Below are positions 17,318 through 24,905 of a DNA stretch of 38,684 nucleotides, one piece after another (the first letter of the stretch is position 1; the number at the start of each line of letters is the position of its first letter). The translations under genes were made by a program, and so were the position numbers. The notes under the pieces are model-generated. The model was not told the DNA's origin and did no database searches. It saw only the letters and a program-made list of their open reading frames with translations. This DNA is from an uncultured Collinsella sp. (GTDB taxonomy: Bacteria > Actinomycetota > Coriobacteriia > Coriobacteriales > Coriobacteriaceae), in NCBI GenBank assembly GCA_902491915.1, contig CABUJL010000005.1:1-38684 (forward strand), given 5' to 3'.

Positions 17318-18160
17318 ATGTCCGCCCGTAAAGCTCGCACGGAGGCGGCTGCCGCTGGCGCCGCCCCCGTTGACTCTGAGGAGAAGGACGTGAAGATTCC
17401 CGTAGAGGCCGTTGACGATACCGAGGCCAACGAGGCCGAGGCCGCCGAGGCTGCCGAGAACCAGGTAGAGGATTCCAACAAGGAGGCGACGATGACCGAG
17501 GACGAGATGGTGGAAGCCGCTATCCGCGCCGGTGAGGAAGCCGCCGACAACGACTTTAAGCTCAAGTTCGAGCAGGCTCAGAAGGAGCTTGCCGACGTGC
17601 GCAATGAGCTCGATGCTGCGGCAGAGGCTCAGAAGGCCGCCGAGGACAAGGCAAAGGACGCCACCGAGCGCACCGCCCGTCTGCAGGCCGACTGGGAGAA
17701 CTTCCGTCGCCGCACCGCCACCGAGCGCATCGCCGAGCGTGAGCGTGCGACCGAGAAGCTCGTCACCGCGCTGTTGCCGGTGATCGACGATATCGAGCGC
17801 GCGATCGATCACGCTCGCGGCCAGGAACTTTCCGACGACTTTAAGCAGTTCGTCGATGGCGTCGATGCGGTGCATGCCAAGCTGCTCGACGTGTTTGCGC
17901 ACGAGGGCGTTGAGCCCATCGACCCCAAGGGCGAGGCGTTCGATCCGCTCGAGCACCAGGCTGTGGGCCGCGTCGAGGACGCATCGCAGTACGACGAGAC
18001 CGTCAACGATGTGTACCAGAAGGGCTACCGCATGGCGGATCGCATCCTGCGTTCCGCGATGGTGACGGTGACCTACGGTGGCGAGAAGCGCCCCGCACCG
18101 GAGCCCGAAGCGGCGCCCGAGGATGCTACGGCCGATACGGCCGAGAGCACCGAGGAGTAA
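17318..18160 (+). CDS. grpE: Nucleotide exchange factor GrpE
   Basis: GrpE (280 residues) releases ADP from DnaK. A long N-terminal region rich in Ala and Glu is followed by the coiled-coil dimer helix (about residues 75-140) and the family core with ADWENFRRRTATER, LLPVIDDIERAI and the C-terminal GYRMADRILRSAMVTV. An Ala/Glu-rich acidic tail adds about 20 residues. Both extensions make it longer than the roughly 200-residue E. coli protein. The start directly follows the dnaK stop, and ribosome reinitiation is likely; an ATG further in (MTEDEMVEA) is a possible alternative. Confidence 0.95.
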   Translation: MSARKARTEAAAAGAAPVDSEEKDVKIPVEAVDDTEANEAEAAEAAENQVEDSNKEATMTEDEMVEAAIRAGEEAADNDFKLKFEQAQKELADVRNELDAAAEAQKAAEDKAKDATERTARLQADWENFRRRTATERIAERERATEKLVTALLPVIDDIERAIDHARGQELSDDFKQFVDGVDAVHAKLLDVFAHEGVEPIDPKGEAFDPLEHQAVGRVEDASQYDETVNDVYQKGYRMADRILRSAMVTVTYGGEKRPAPEPEAAPEDATADTAESTEE

Positions 18161-18165
18161 TTGAG

Positions 18166-18197
18166 AAGGGCCCCGGGGCAACACCCGGGGCCCTTTC
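18166..18197 (+). terminator. Hairpin between grpE and dnaJ
   Basis: The 12-nt arms AAGGGCCCCGGG (18166-18177) and CCCGGGGCCCTT (18184-18195) pair perfectly around a 6-nt loop and run into TTTCT. It lies 5 nt after the grpE stop. The short T-run suggests a partial terminator that lowers dnaJ-hspR expression relative to dnaK-grpE. Confidence 0.75.
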
Positions 18198-18268
18198 TGG
18201 CCTAGTGCCATATGACAGCATGAGCCGTCGTCTGCATGGGCGGCGGACGTAACAGGAGAGGAGCTACG

Positions 18269-19234
18269 ATGGCTGCAGGCAAAACCTTCTATGACATCCT
18301 GGGCGTATCCAAGAGCGCCTCCGACAAAGAGATCAAGAGCGCGTTTCGCAAGCTCGCGCAAAAATATCACCCCGATGCCGGCGGCGACGAGGCCAAGTTC
18401 AAGGAGATCAGCGAGGCCTATGAGACGCTTTCGGACGAAAAGAAGCGCAAAGAGTACGACCAGATGCTCATGTTTGGCGGCATGCCGGGCGCGGGCGGCG
18501 CGTATGGCGGCGGCTACGGTGCCGGTGCGGGCGCCAGCGGCTGGGGCGATATCTTCGACAGTATTTTTAGCGGTAACGGCGCCTGGGGCAGCGATTGGGG
18601 CTCGGGCTTTGCCGGGGCTGCGGGCGCTGCCGGTGCCGGCGCGGGCCGCAGCCGTGCCCGCAAGGGCGGCGACCTGTCGCTGACCGTCGATGTGACGGCC
18701 GAGGACGCGTTTCGCGGCGTGACGCACAAGGTTACCTACCGCATCCCCTCGACGGGCGAGCAGCAGACCATTACGGTCTCGGTGCCTGCGGGCGCGGTCG
18801 ACGGCGGCAAGCTGCGTTATAAACGTCGTGGCGAGTACGGCGTTGCCGGAGGCGAGCGCGGCGACCTGGTCGTGACCACGCACGTGGAAGAGCACCCTCT
18901 GTTTAAGCGCAAGGGTGCCGATGTGACCATGGAGGTACCGGTCTCGGTCTATGAGGCGGCGCTCGGCTGCACGGTGGACGTGCCGACGCCCGGCGGTGCG
19001 ACGGTTCGTCTGAAGGTTCCCGCGGGTACCCAGACGGGCAAGAAGTTCCGCTTTAAGGAAATGGGGGCGCCCGACGTTAAGCACCGTGGCCGTACAGGCG
19101 CGCTGCTCGTCGAGATCAAGGTGCAGGTTCCCACGAACCTGTCCGATGACGAGCGCGATGCCATGTCCAGGCTGCGTGAGGCCGACACGCGCGACTATCG
19201 CGAGAAGGTCAACCGTTACAAGGCGACATACTAG
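18269..19234 (+). CDS. DnaJ/CbpA-type Hsp40 lacking the zinc finger
   Basis: The 321-residue co-chaperone stimulates DnaK. The J domain (residues 5-70) has the essential HPD in KYHPDAGG. A Gly/Ala-rich linker (about 72-135) is followed by the two C-terminal beta-sandwich domains (VDVTAEDAFRGV, then ETHPLF-like VEEHPLFKRKGADV). The four CxxCxGxG zinc repeats of classical DnaJ are absent, and only one Cys is visible, so this is a type II (CbpA-like) Hsp40 although it sits in the dnaK operon. AGGAGAGGAG precedes the ATG at 18269. Confidence 0.93.
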   Translation: MAAGKTFYDILGVSKSASDKEIKSAFRKLAQKYHPDAGGDEAKFKEISEAYETLSDEKKRKEYDQMLMFGGMPGAGGAYGGGYGAGAGASGWGDIFDSIFSGNGAWGSDWGSGFAGAAGAAGAGAGRSRARKGGDLSLTVDVTAEDAFRGVTHKVTYRIPSTGEQQTITVSVPAGAVDGGKLRYKRRGEYGVAGGERGDLVVTTHVEEHPLFKRKGADVTMEVPVSVYEAALGCTVDVPTPGGATVRLKVPAGTQTGKKFRFKEMGAPDVKHRGRTGALLVEIKVQVPTNLSDDERDAMSRLREADTRDYREKVNRYKATY

Positions 19235-19306
19235 GGCGGTCGTGGCGCACGCCCGCGCCCGCGGGCTTATGATGGACGATAACGAGACGGAAAGGGGTCA
19301 GGTAGC

Positions 19307-19723
19307 ATGGCCGAGGACAACAGGAACAAACCGCTGTACATGATCAGCGTGGCGGCCGAGCTGACCGGCATGCATCCGCAGACTCTGCGCGTCTACGAGT
19401 CCAAGGGCCTGGTGAACCCCCAGCGCTCGGGCGGCAACACGCGCCTGTATTCGCGTGCCGATATCGAGCGCCTGGAGCTTATCAACCAGCTGACCGACGA
19501 GGGCATCAACCTTGCCGGCGTGGTGCGTATCCTCGATATGAAGGAGCGTGCCGAGGAGCGCGAGCGCGAGAACGAGAAGCTTCGCGCCCGTGTTCGTCAG
19601 CTCGAGGACGAGCTGCACGAGTACAAGATGCAGAAGAAGATCACCGCCCTGGCCCCGCGCGACGGCTCGGTTAACCCCGAACAGGTCATGCGCAAGCTTT
19701 TGGGCGCCGGCGGAGATCTGTAG
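19307..19723 (+). CDS. hspR: Heat-shock repressor HspR (MerR family)
   Basis: The 138-residue MerR-type regulator has an N-terminal winged helix (residues 8-78; ISVAAELTGMHPQTLRVYESKGLVNPQRSGGN in substance) and a long coiled-coil (about 84-112) for dimerisation. In actinobacteria HspR represses the dnaK operon and clpB and uses DnaK as corepressor. Its position as the last gene of the dnaK operon and the shared block upstream of dnaK and clpB support that role here. A TATGAT hexamer at 19268-19273 could give it an extra promoter. Confidence 0.95.
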   Translation: MAEDNRNKPLYMISVAAELTGMHPQTLRVYESKGLVNPQRSGGNTRLYSRADIERLELINQLTDEGINLAGVVRILDMKERAEERERENEKLRARVRQLEDELHEYKMQKKITALAPRDGSVNPEQVMRKLLGAGGDL

Positions 19724-19792
19724 GTTCCGCCGTTCTACCGAACGGCGGACCAGTTGACGCTGCGCGCCGCCCAGAGCGACAATTTGTCATTC

Positions 19793-19835
19793 AAAAGGCA
19801 AGGCATGACCAGAAGGTCTATGCCTTGCCTTTTTC
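19793..19835 (+). terminator. Terminator of the dnaK operon
   Basis: The arms AAAAGGCAAGGCATGACC (19793-19810) and GGTC-T-ATGCCTTGCCTTTT (19815 on) pair with a single bulged T and an AGAA loop, and end in a T-run. It lies about 70 nt after the hspR stop. Confidence 0.92.
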
Positions 19836-20116
19836 ATGCCAACTTGTTCGCTCTGGACGTCGCTCGCTGTCCGTCCTCTACCTGCGGCGCTGCCTTGCTT
19901 CGGATGCGGTAGGGTGGTCATTGGGGACGTTCTTAGATGACTAGTCGAAAGGGACGCTCTTGCGCCAAGTCTGCCGGCTCACACTGGGCTCGTTCTTTAC
20001 TTTACCGAGATAAAGTGAACGCGCAGATTCGTAACCCACTTGCAACCGTTCTATGGCACGATATTGAACGAATGTATGCTATGCGCCCAAATCTTTTGGG
20101 CAGAGTGGGAGACAGT
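19836..20116. other. Leader region upstream of the aconitase-family gene
   Basis: An open frame continuous with the downstream gene runs through the right part (from 19937), but it has no ribosome-binding site and no homology, so I treat it as leader. It contains a GGGGACGTTC phrase like the repeat near 150 and a small hairpin CCCAAATC/TTTTGGG (about 20087-20101) 15 nt before the start. No clear promoter hexamers were found. Confidence 0.45.
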
Positions 20117-22417
20117 ATGGTCAAGCTGTACGAGGACGGCATCTACCTGCGCGGCGGCAGCGAGGTTGTGCCTGCGGCCGAGGCCGCCGAGCGCGGTATT
20201 ACGCAGACGCCCGAGGATGCCAAGCGTGGCACCATCGCGTATTCGATCCTCCAGGCACACAATACGTCCGGAGATCCCGAGGCGCTCAAGATTCGCTTCG
20301 ATGCCATGGCGAGCCATGACATCACCTTTGTCGGCATCATCCAGACGGCGCGCGCCTCGGGCATGGAGCAGTTCCCGCTGCCTTACGTGCTCACCAACTG
20401 CCATAACTCGCTGTGCGCCGTGGGCGGCACCATCAATGAGGACGACCACGTCTTTGGCCTTTCCGCGGCCAAGAAGTACGGTGGCATCTTCGTCCCGCCG
20501 CACATCGCCGTCATCCACTCCTTTATGCGCGAGAACTTCGCCGGCTGCGGCAAGATGATCCTGGGCTCCGACTCGCACACCCGCTACGGCGCCCTGGGCA
20601 CCATGGCCGTAGGCGAGGGCGGCGGCGAGCTGGCAAAGCAGCTGCTGCGCGATACCTACGATGTCGCCTACCCCGGCGTTGTGGCCATCTACCTCACGGG
20701 TGCCCCGCGCCCCGGCGTCGGCCCGCACGATGTGGCGCTCGCCATCATCCGCGCCGTCTTTGCCAAGGGCTACGTCAAGAACAAGGTCATGGAGTTTGTG
20801 GGCCCGGGCATCGCGAGCATGACGACTGATTACCGCAACGGCGTCGATGTCATGACCACCGAGACCACCTGCCTGTCGAGCATCTGGGCCACCGACGAGG
20901 ACACGCATGCGTTTTTGACCATGCACGGCCGCGGCGACGACTACCGCGAGCTCAAGCCCGCCGATGTTGCCTACTACGACGGCTGCGTCGAGGTCGATCT
21001 GTCGAGCATCAAGCCCATGATTGCGCTGCCGTTCCATCCTTCCAATGGCTTTGAGATCGACGAGCTCAACGAGAATCTCGAGGACATCCTGCATGAGGTG
21101 GAGCTCGAGGCCGCCAAGATCGGCGAGGGCAAGACGCACTTTAGCCTGCTCGACAAGATCGTCGACGGCAAGCTGCACGTGCAGCAGGGCGTTATCGCCG
21201 GCTGCTCGGGCGGCAACTACGACTCCGTGGTCCAGGCTGCCCGCGTGCTCAAGGGCGCCAACACCGGCTGCGGCGAGTTCTCGCTGTCGGTCTATCCCAC
21301 AAGCCAGCCCGTGGCGCTCGAACTTACGCGCCGTGGCTATATCTACGACCTTATGGAGGCCGGTGCGATCGTTCGCACGGCGTTCTGCGGCCCGTGCTTC
21401 GGCGCCGGCGATACGCCCGCCAACAACGGCCTTTCGATCCGCCACACTACGCGCAACTTCCCCAACCGCGAGGGTTCCAAGCCGGGCAATGGCCAGCTGA
21501 GCGCCGTGGCCCTGATGGACGCCCGCTCCATTGCGGCGACGGCTGCCAATGGCGGCGTCCTGACGCCGGCGACCGACCTGCCCGAGGAGACTTGGGACGA
21601 GGCCTGCGAGTACACCTTTGACGACGCGCCGTACAAAAAGCGTGTGTACTGGGGCTTTGGCAAGGCGGAGCCTGCCGACGAGTTGGTCGAAGGCCCCAAC
21701 ATCAAGCCGTGGCCCGCGATGGAGCCGCTCGGCGATGACATCCTGCTCAAGGTGTGCTCCAAGATCATGGACCCGGTCACTACGACCGACGAGCTCATCC
21801 CCTCGGGCGAGACGAGCTCCTTCCGCTCCAATCCGCTGGGGCTGGCCGAGTTTACGCTCAGCCGCCGCGAGCCGGCCTACGTGGGCCGTTCCAAGGAGGT
21901 CGACGCCGTGGAGAAGCGCCGCGTGGCCGGCGAGTCCGCGGGTGACCTGTCAGCACTCGATGCCGAGCTTGCCAGCGTGTTTGAGGCACTGGCCGGTGCG
22001 GGCGTCGTGGCCGATGCCAAGGCGACTGAGTACGGCTCCATGCTCTATGCCAAGAAGCCCGGTGACGGTTCTGCCCGCGAACAGGCCGCGAGCTGCCAGC
22101 GCGTAATTGGCGGTCTGGCCAACATCGTCCACGAGTACGCCACCAAGCGCTATCGCTCCAACGTGATGAACTGGGGCATGGTGCCCTTCCAGATGGAGGC
22201 CGAGCCCAACTTTGAGGTGGGCGACTACGTCTTTGTGCCGGGTATCCGCGCCGTGCTCGACGGCGACCTAAAGGACATCGCCGCCTACGTAGTGCGCGCC
22301 GACGGTGCGGTCGAGCAGATTGAGCTCTACATTGCCGATATGACGGCAGAGGAGCGTGCCATCGTCAAGGCCGGCTGCCTGATCAACTACAACAAGTTCA
22401 AGGCCGCTGCCGAGTAA
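20117..22417 (+). CDS. Aconitase-family hydratase (YbhJ-like)
   Basis: The 766-residue protein is an aconitase-superfamily Fe-S hydro-lyase. It carries the signature GSDSHTRYGALGTMAVGEGG and the [4Fe-4S] ligands: one Cys in AGCSGGNYD and two in FCGPCFGAGD. The C-terminal swivel domain ends the chain. Overall it resembles the YbhJ/putative hydratase branch rather than AcnA, AcnB or the isopropylmalate isomerases, and the true substrate is not known. I start at the ATG at 20117 with GGGAGA 5 nt upstream, which gives the family length. It stands alone, followed by a terminator, with no citrate synthase or isocitrate dehydrogenase nearby. Confidence 0.85.
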   Translation: MVKLYEDGIYLRGGSEVVPAAEAAERGITQTPEDAKRGTIAYSILQAHNTSGDPEALKIRFDAMASHDITFVGIIQTARASGMEQFPLPYVLTNCHNSLCAVGGTINEDDHVFGLSAAKKYGGIFVPPHIAVIHSFMRENFAGCGKMILGSDSHTRYGALGTMAVGEGGGELAKQLLRDTYDVAYPGVVAIYLTGAPRPGVGPHDVALAIIRAVFAKGYVKNKVMEFVGPGIASMTTDYRNGVDVMTTETTCLSSIWATDEDTHAFLTMHGRGDDYRELKPADVAYYDGCVEVDLSSIKPMIALPFHPSNGFEIDELNENLEDILHEVELEAAKIGEGKTHFSLLDKIVDGKLHVQQGVIAGCSGGNYDSVVQAARVLKGANTGCGEFSLSVYPTSQPVALELTRRGYIYDLMEAGAIVRTAFCGPCFGAGDTPANNGLSIRHTTRNFPNREGSKPGNGQLSAVALMDARSIAATAANGGVLTPATDLPEETWDEACEYTFDDAPYKKRVYWGFGKAEPADELVEGPNIKPWPAMEPLGDDILLKVCSKIMDPVTTTDELIPSGETSSFRSNPLGLAEFTLSRREPAYVGRSKEVDAVEKRRVAGESAGDLSALDAELASVFEALAGAGVVADAKATEYGSMLYAKKPGDGSAREQAASCQRVIGGLANIVHEYATKRYRSNVMNWGMVPFQMEAEPNFEVGDYVFVPGIRAVLDGDLKDIAAYVVRADGAVEQIELYIADMTAEERAIVKAGCLINYNKFKAAAE

Positions 22418-22428
22418 CTCTGCTGTAC

Positions 22429-22500
22429 GCCCCGGCCACACCTTTCCCTCGTGCTCACGCGCTTCGCGAGGGTCGCCCGAGGGAAAGGTGTGGCCGGGGC
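22429..22500. repeat. 72-nt long hairpin after the hydratase gene
   Basis: Perfect 23-nt arms lie at 22429-22451 and 22478-22500 (the left arm begins GCCCCGGCCACACC, the right arm ends GGTGTGGCCGGGGC), with a 26-nt loop holding a nested CGCG-CTT-CGCG hairpin. It begins 12 nt after the stop. It lacks a T-run, and a proper terminator follows 55 nt later, so it may be a separate 3' element or repeat. Confidence 0.8.
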
Positions 22501-22555
22501 TACCGCGACGTTCTCGTTGGGTCTTGAGGGACGCTAATAAATAGACTTGCTTGAC

Positions 22556-22586
22556 GCCGCCTCTGTTAATGGGGCGGCTTCTTTTT
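22556..22586 (+). terminator. Rho-independent terminator of the hydratase gene
   Basis: Arms GCCGCC (22556-22561) and GGCGGC (22573-22578) are followed by TTCTTTTT. The stem is short but GC-only, and the T-run is good. Confidence 0.75.
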
Positions 22587-22593
22587 GTCGAAA

Positions 22594-22628
22594 ACCACCA
22601 CAAAGGGGACAGGCATCTTTGTGGTGGT
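22594..22628. repeat. 35-nt ACCACCAC palindrome A1
   Basis: Arms ACCACCACAAAG and CTTTGTGGTGGT pair perfectly around GGGACAGGCAT. Four copies of this 35-nt element lie in 22.6-24.5 kb. This one is followed after exactly 9 nt by the first 57-nt palindrome. Confidence 0.85.
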
Positions 22629-22637
22629 CCGCGGTTT

Positions 22638-22774
22638 GTCTCGTTCTGTAACGGGTAGACCCTTATTTGCCGAGTAGTTGTTACAGATTTAGATAAACGG
22701 GAACTGCTGAACATTTCGTCTCGATCTGTAACATCTGAGGTCCAAAACGGCAGCTAGTTGTTACAGATCGAGAC
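22638..22774. repeat. Two-unit array of 57-nt palindromes (copy 1)
   Basis: Units at 22638-22694 and 22718-22774 (80-nt period) have 15-nt arms RTCTCGWTCTGTAAC and GTTACAGATYGAGAY around a 27-nt loop. The second unit's arms match perfectly. The spacer between units (CGGGAACTGCTGAACATTT) recurs almost unchanged in the second array at 24.6 kb, so the arrays are duplicates. Confidence 0.85.
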
Positions 22775-22795
22775 AGTTGAGCGCCAGGGTCGAAA

Positions 22796-22830
22796 ACCAC
22801 CACAAAGGGGCCTGTCCCATTCGTGGTGGT
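22796..22830. repeat. 35-nt ACCACCAC palindrome A2
   Basis: ACCACCACAAAGGGG, a 5-nt centre, then CCCATTCGTGGTGGT. It lies 53 nt downstream of the stop of the leftward gene at 22884. The 15-5-15 layout matches the nadA-nadB element at 11648. Confidence 0.85.
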
Positions 22831-22883
22831 GGGGGCGAGCTCGATGCTGCCGTGCTCGTTAAGCGGCAATTTAATGGTCGGTT

Positions 22884-23552
22884 CTACAGAATTTCATCCG
22901 GGCTGGCGGGTTTGGTTGTTTTGGGGATGCCGAGTTTGGATGACGCGAAATCGTCAACATTGTCCTTAATTCCGTCTTTGGTGTAGACGGTGACCATATA
23001 GGTGCTGTGTCCGAATTCGCCCTTGTCGCGTGTTGCCCAGGCCTCCCAGTAGGCGGCCCCGTTTCGCCCTTTGATTTTTCCGACACGGCGGAGTTCTGTT
23101 CGCTTTAATTTCTGGTTGCTATAGATGGTTCGACCGGCCTCCTCGGTGAGCCCGCACTGTCCAAGCATCTTGTCGAGGACTTGGTTCATGTGGCGCTCAT
23201 CGGTGTTTGGTGCGTAGTCGTAGGCGAGGGTGATGGAGTCGAGTGGCTGGTCGTCAATCAGATAGTTTAGCGCCTGAGGTTCAAGGCAGAAATAGGGGGA
23301 GCATCCGTCGATCTGACCGAGCAGCGGCAACTTTGACTGCCAAATTCCGGTGGGAATTCGATCTTCGTAAAACACGCCGCGGCAGATAAAGGAGAGCGAG
23401 GTGGCACGCGAGCCGGCGTCGACCATTCCGCATAAATCGAAGGGCGAGGCGATACCAAGGGAAAAGGGCGTAATGGCGATAAGGAAGAGCATCATGATGG
23501 GCACGGCGAGAATGGCGATGACGTTGCGACCGGTGGAATGAGACGGCTTCAT
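22884..23552 (-). CDS. Membrane-anchored protein of unknown function
   Basis: The 222-residue protein is not recognised. One strong hydrophobic segment (about residues 10-35) follows a short positive N-terminus, so it is probably an N-terminally anchored extracytoplasmic protein. The outer part has several Cys (CGM, ICRG, DGCSPYFC, GQCG) that could form disulfides. GAGGAG lies 5-6 nt before the ATG at 23552; a longer start six codons upstream is less likely. Base composition is visibly less GC-rich than its neighbours. It is divergent from the gene at 23754, and the pair is enclosed by repeat clusters, which suggests an accessory module. Confidence 0.75.
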   Translation of the reverse strand: MKPSHSTGRNVIAILAVPIMMLFLIAITPFSLGIASPFDLCGMVDAGSRATSLSFICRGVFYEDRIPTGIWQSKLPLLGQIDGCSPYFCLEPQALNYLIDDQPLDSITLAYDYAPNTDERHMNQVLDKMLGQCGLTEEAGRTIYSNQKLKRTELRRVGKIKGRNGAAYWEAWATRDKGEFGHSTYMVTVYTKDGIKDNVDDFASSKLGIPKTTKPASPDEIL

Positions 23553-23662
23553 ATGCGCTCCTCGAGACAAAGAGCTGTTGAGGATAGGCAGAAATGGATA
23601 TGTTCAGAGAACAATTCAAGTTTAATCTCATGGCGTGAGATGGTCGACCGTTAGCGTCGAAA

Positions 23663-23697
23663 ACCACCACAAAGGGACCTGCCCCCTTCGTGGTGGT
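23663..23697. repeat. 35-nt ACCACCAC palindrome A3
   Basis: ACCACCACAAAGGGA, a 5-nt centre, then CCCCTTCGTGGTGGT, lying in the divergent promoter region of the two membrane-anchored genes. Unlike the other copies it is not behind a stop codon. Confidence 0.85.
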
Positions 23698-23753
23698 GGG
23701 GAGCGCGCGGCTTCTTTTGGCAATAGTGTTAGCTGGAGGTATCATTAGGGCAC

Positions 23754-24458
23754 ATGGCGCGGGTTTGTGTTGTGGGGTGTTTTGCCGTGAGCCGTTCTGC
23801 CCGTATTGGATTGATTGTCTTGGCGCTTGCAATCGCCGTGGTTGGCGCGGGCGTTGTCGGCATGGCGTTTCTACCTGCTGCGGTGACGGAGCCGGTGGTC
23901 AAGCCTGTGACTCAATCTGTCGAACTTCTGACCGGCGACGACAAGCCTGAGACCATTACCGTTGATTTTGATGAGCAACCGGCTGCGCTGGGCATTAGTA
24001 ATTATCCACGTATTCAGCTTGGGGCTATGCGCTATACCACGGATACAAGCCTGATCGATAGGGCGTCCGAGCTACTCAAGGGCAAAACATTTAAGCGTTG
24101 GTACGGATATGCGTCCTATCGGGCAAAAGCGAACGACATGGTTGGCGGATGCCACTCTTCCATCGAGCTGGACACTGCGAACGGCGCAAAGTTATGTGAT
24201 GTCTCGTACGATCCGGGTTACGAGGGCAATGAGGGTCCGGGCATTTACATCATGGCCGGCGATGCAGCCTATGTCATGGAGGGCGACCAGGCCGAGCTCA
24301 ACGATTTTATGGGTCAGTGTATCCAAGATGCCTATGAACAGACCTGCTTGCCCGACCCGCAGACTGCACGCGATAGTGGGTCTGCCCGTATATGGCTCTT
24401 CGAGGATGAGATGCCCTGGAACGCCGAATCGGGAAGCACGGGCTCGGCGAAGGAGTAG
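23754..24458 (+). CDS. Membrane-anchored protein of unknown function
   Basis: The 234-residue protein is not recognised. A single hydrophobic segment (about residues 17-41, ARIGLIVLALAIAVVGAGVV) is followed by a soluble extracytoplasmic region with three or four Cys and several Tyr-rich stretches, and an acidic Ser/Gly-rich tail. A GTG at 23787 (MSRSARIGL) is a plausible alternative start and places the membrane helix right at the N-terminus. It shares size and topology with the divergent gene at 22884, but I see no sequence similarity. A 35-nt palindrome begins 8 nt after its stop. Confidence 0.72.
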   Translation: MARVCVVGCFAVSRSARIGLIVLALAIAVVGAGVVGMAFLPAAVTEPVVKPVTQSVELLTGDDKPETITVDFDEQPAALGISNYPRIQLGAMRYTTDTSLIDRASELLKGKTFKRWYGYASYRAKANDMVGGCHSSIELDTANGAKLCDVSYDPGYEGNEGPGIYIMAGDAAYVMEGDQAELNDFMGQCIQDAYEQTCLPDPQTARDSGSARIWLFEDEMPWNAESGSTGSAKE

Positions 24459-24466
24459 AGATCGCG

Positions 24467-24501
24467 ACCACCACAAAGGTGCCCGTCCCCTTTGTAGTAG
24501 T
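24467..24501. repeat. 35-nt ACCACCAC palindrome A4
   Basis: Arms ACCACCACAAAGG and CCTTTGTAGTAGT pair with two mismatches. It begins 8 nt after a stop codon and is followed after exactly 9 nt by a 57-nt palindrome, the same arrangement as A1 at 22594. Confidence 0.8.
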
Positions 24502-24510
24502 TCTCGGTTT

Positions 24511-24728
24511 GTCTCGATCTGTAACATCTTGGCCGCTAAAAGTGGGTCTGGTGTTACAGATTGAGATTTTCGATTCGGGTGTCTTCTGTTTGTCTCGTTC
24601 TGTAACAGGTAGACCTCTATTTGCCGAGTACTTGTTACAGATTGAGATAAAGGGGAACTACTGAACATTTCATCTCGATCTGTAACACCTAGGACCAAAA
24701 ATGACTGCTAGATGTTACAGATCGAGAC
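24511..24728. repeat. Three-unit array of 57-nt palindromes (copy 2)
   Basis: Units at 24511-24567, 24592-24648 and 24672-24728 (periods 81 and 80 nt) share the TCTCG-TCTGTAAC arms of copy 1. Units 2 and 3 plus their spacer (GGGGAACTACTGAACATTT) match units 1 and 2 of copy 1 most closely. The rest of the gap to clpB holds the heat-shock block at 24790. Confidence 0.85.
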
Positions 24729-24789
24729 GGTAGCGCGCCGGGACCACAGCGGGCTGACATCTCAGTACCCTATCCATCAATCACTCAGA

Positions 24790-24823
24790 AAATCTTATAT
24801 ATAGAGACTTAGATTTATGTATA
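24790..24823 (+). promoter_or_regulatory. Heat-shock control block upstream of clpB, candidate HspR site
   Basis: AAATCTTATAT, GACTTAGATTT and TGTATA occur in the same order and spacing as upstream of dnaK (15287-15319), with one inserted base. TATAAG at the right end is a likely -10. The block lies about 80 nt before the clpB ATG. Confidence 0.6.
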
Positions 24824-24905
24824 AGATCGTACAAAGCTGGCAACAATACTTCTCGAACAACGTGAAGCCGCCCCGTAGGGCGGCCACCCCAAGAGAGGTG
24901 ATTCC

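Noticed and set aside
19937..20116. 60-codon N-terminal extension of the aconitase-family protein
   Set aside because: No ribosome-binding site and no homology; the ATG at 20117 has GGGAGA upstream and gives the family length.
20051..21445. 464-codon open frame opposite the aconitase-family gene
   Set aside because: Antisense shadow without domains or ribosome-binding site.
24511..24728. CRISPR array
   Set aside because: Repeats are self-complementary 57-nt hairpins with similar, not unique, spacers, and there are no cas genes.
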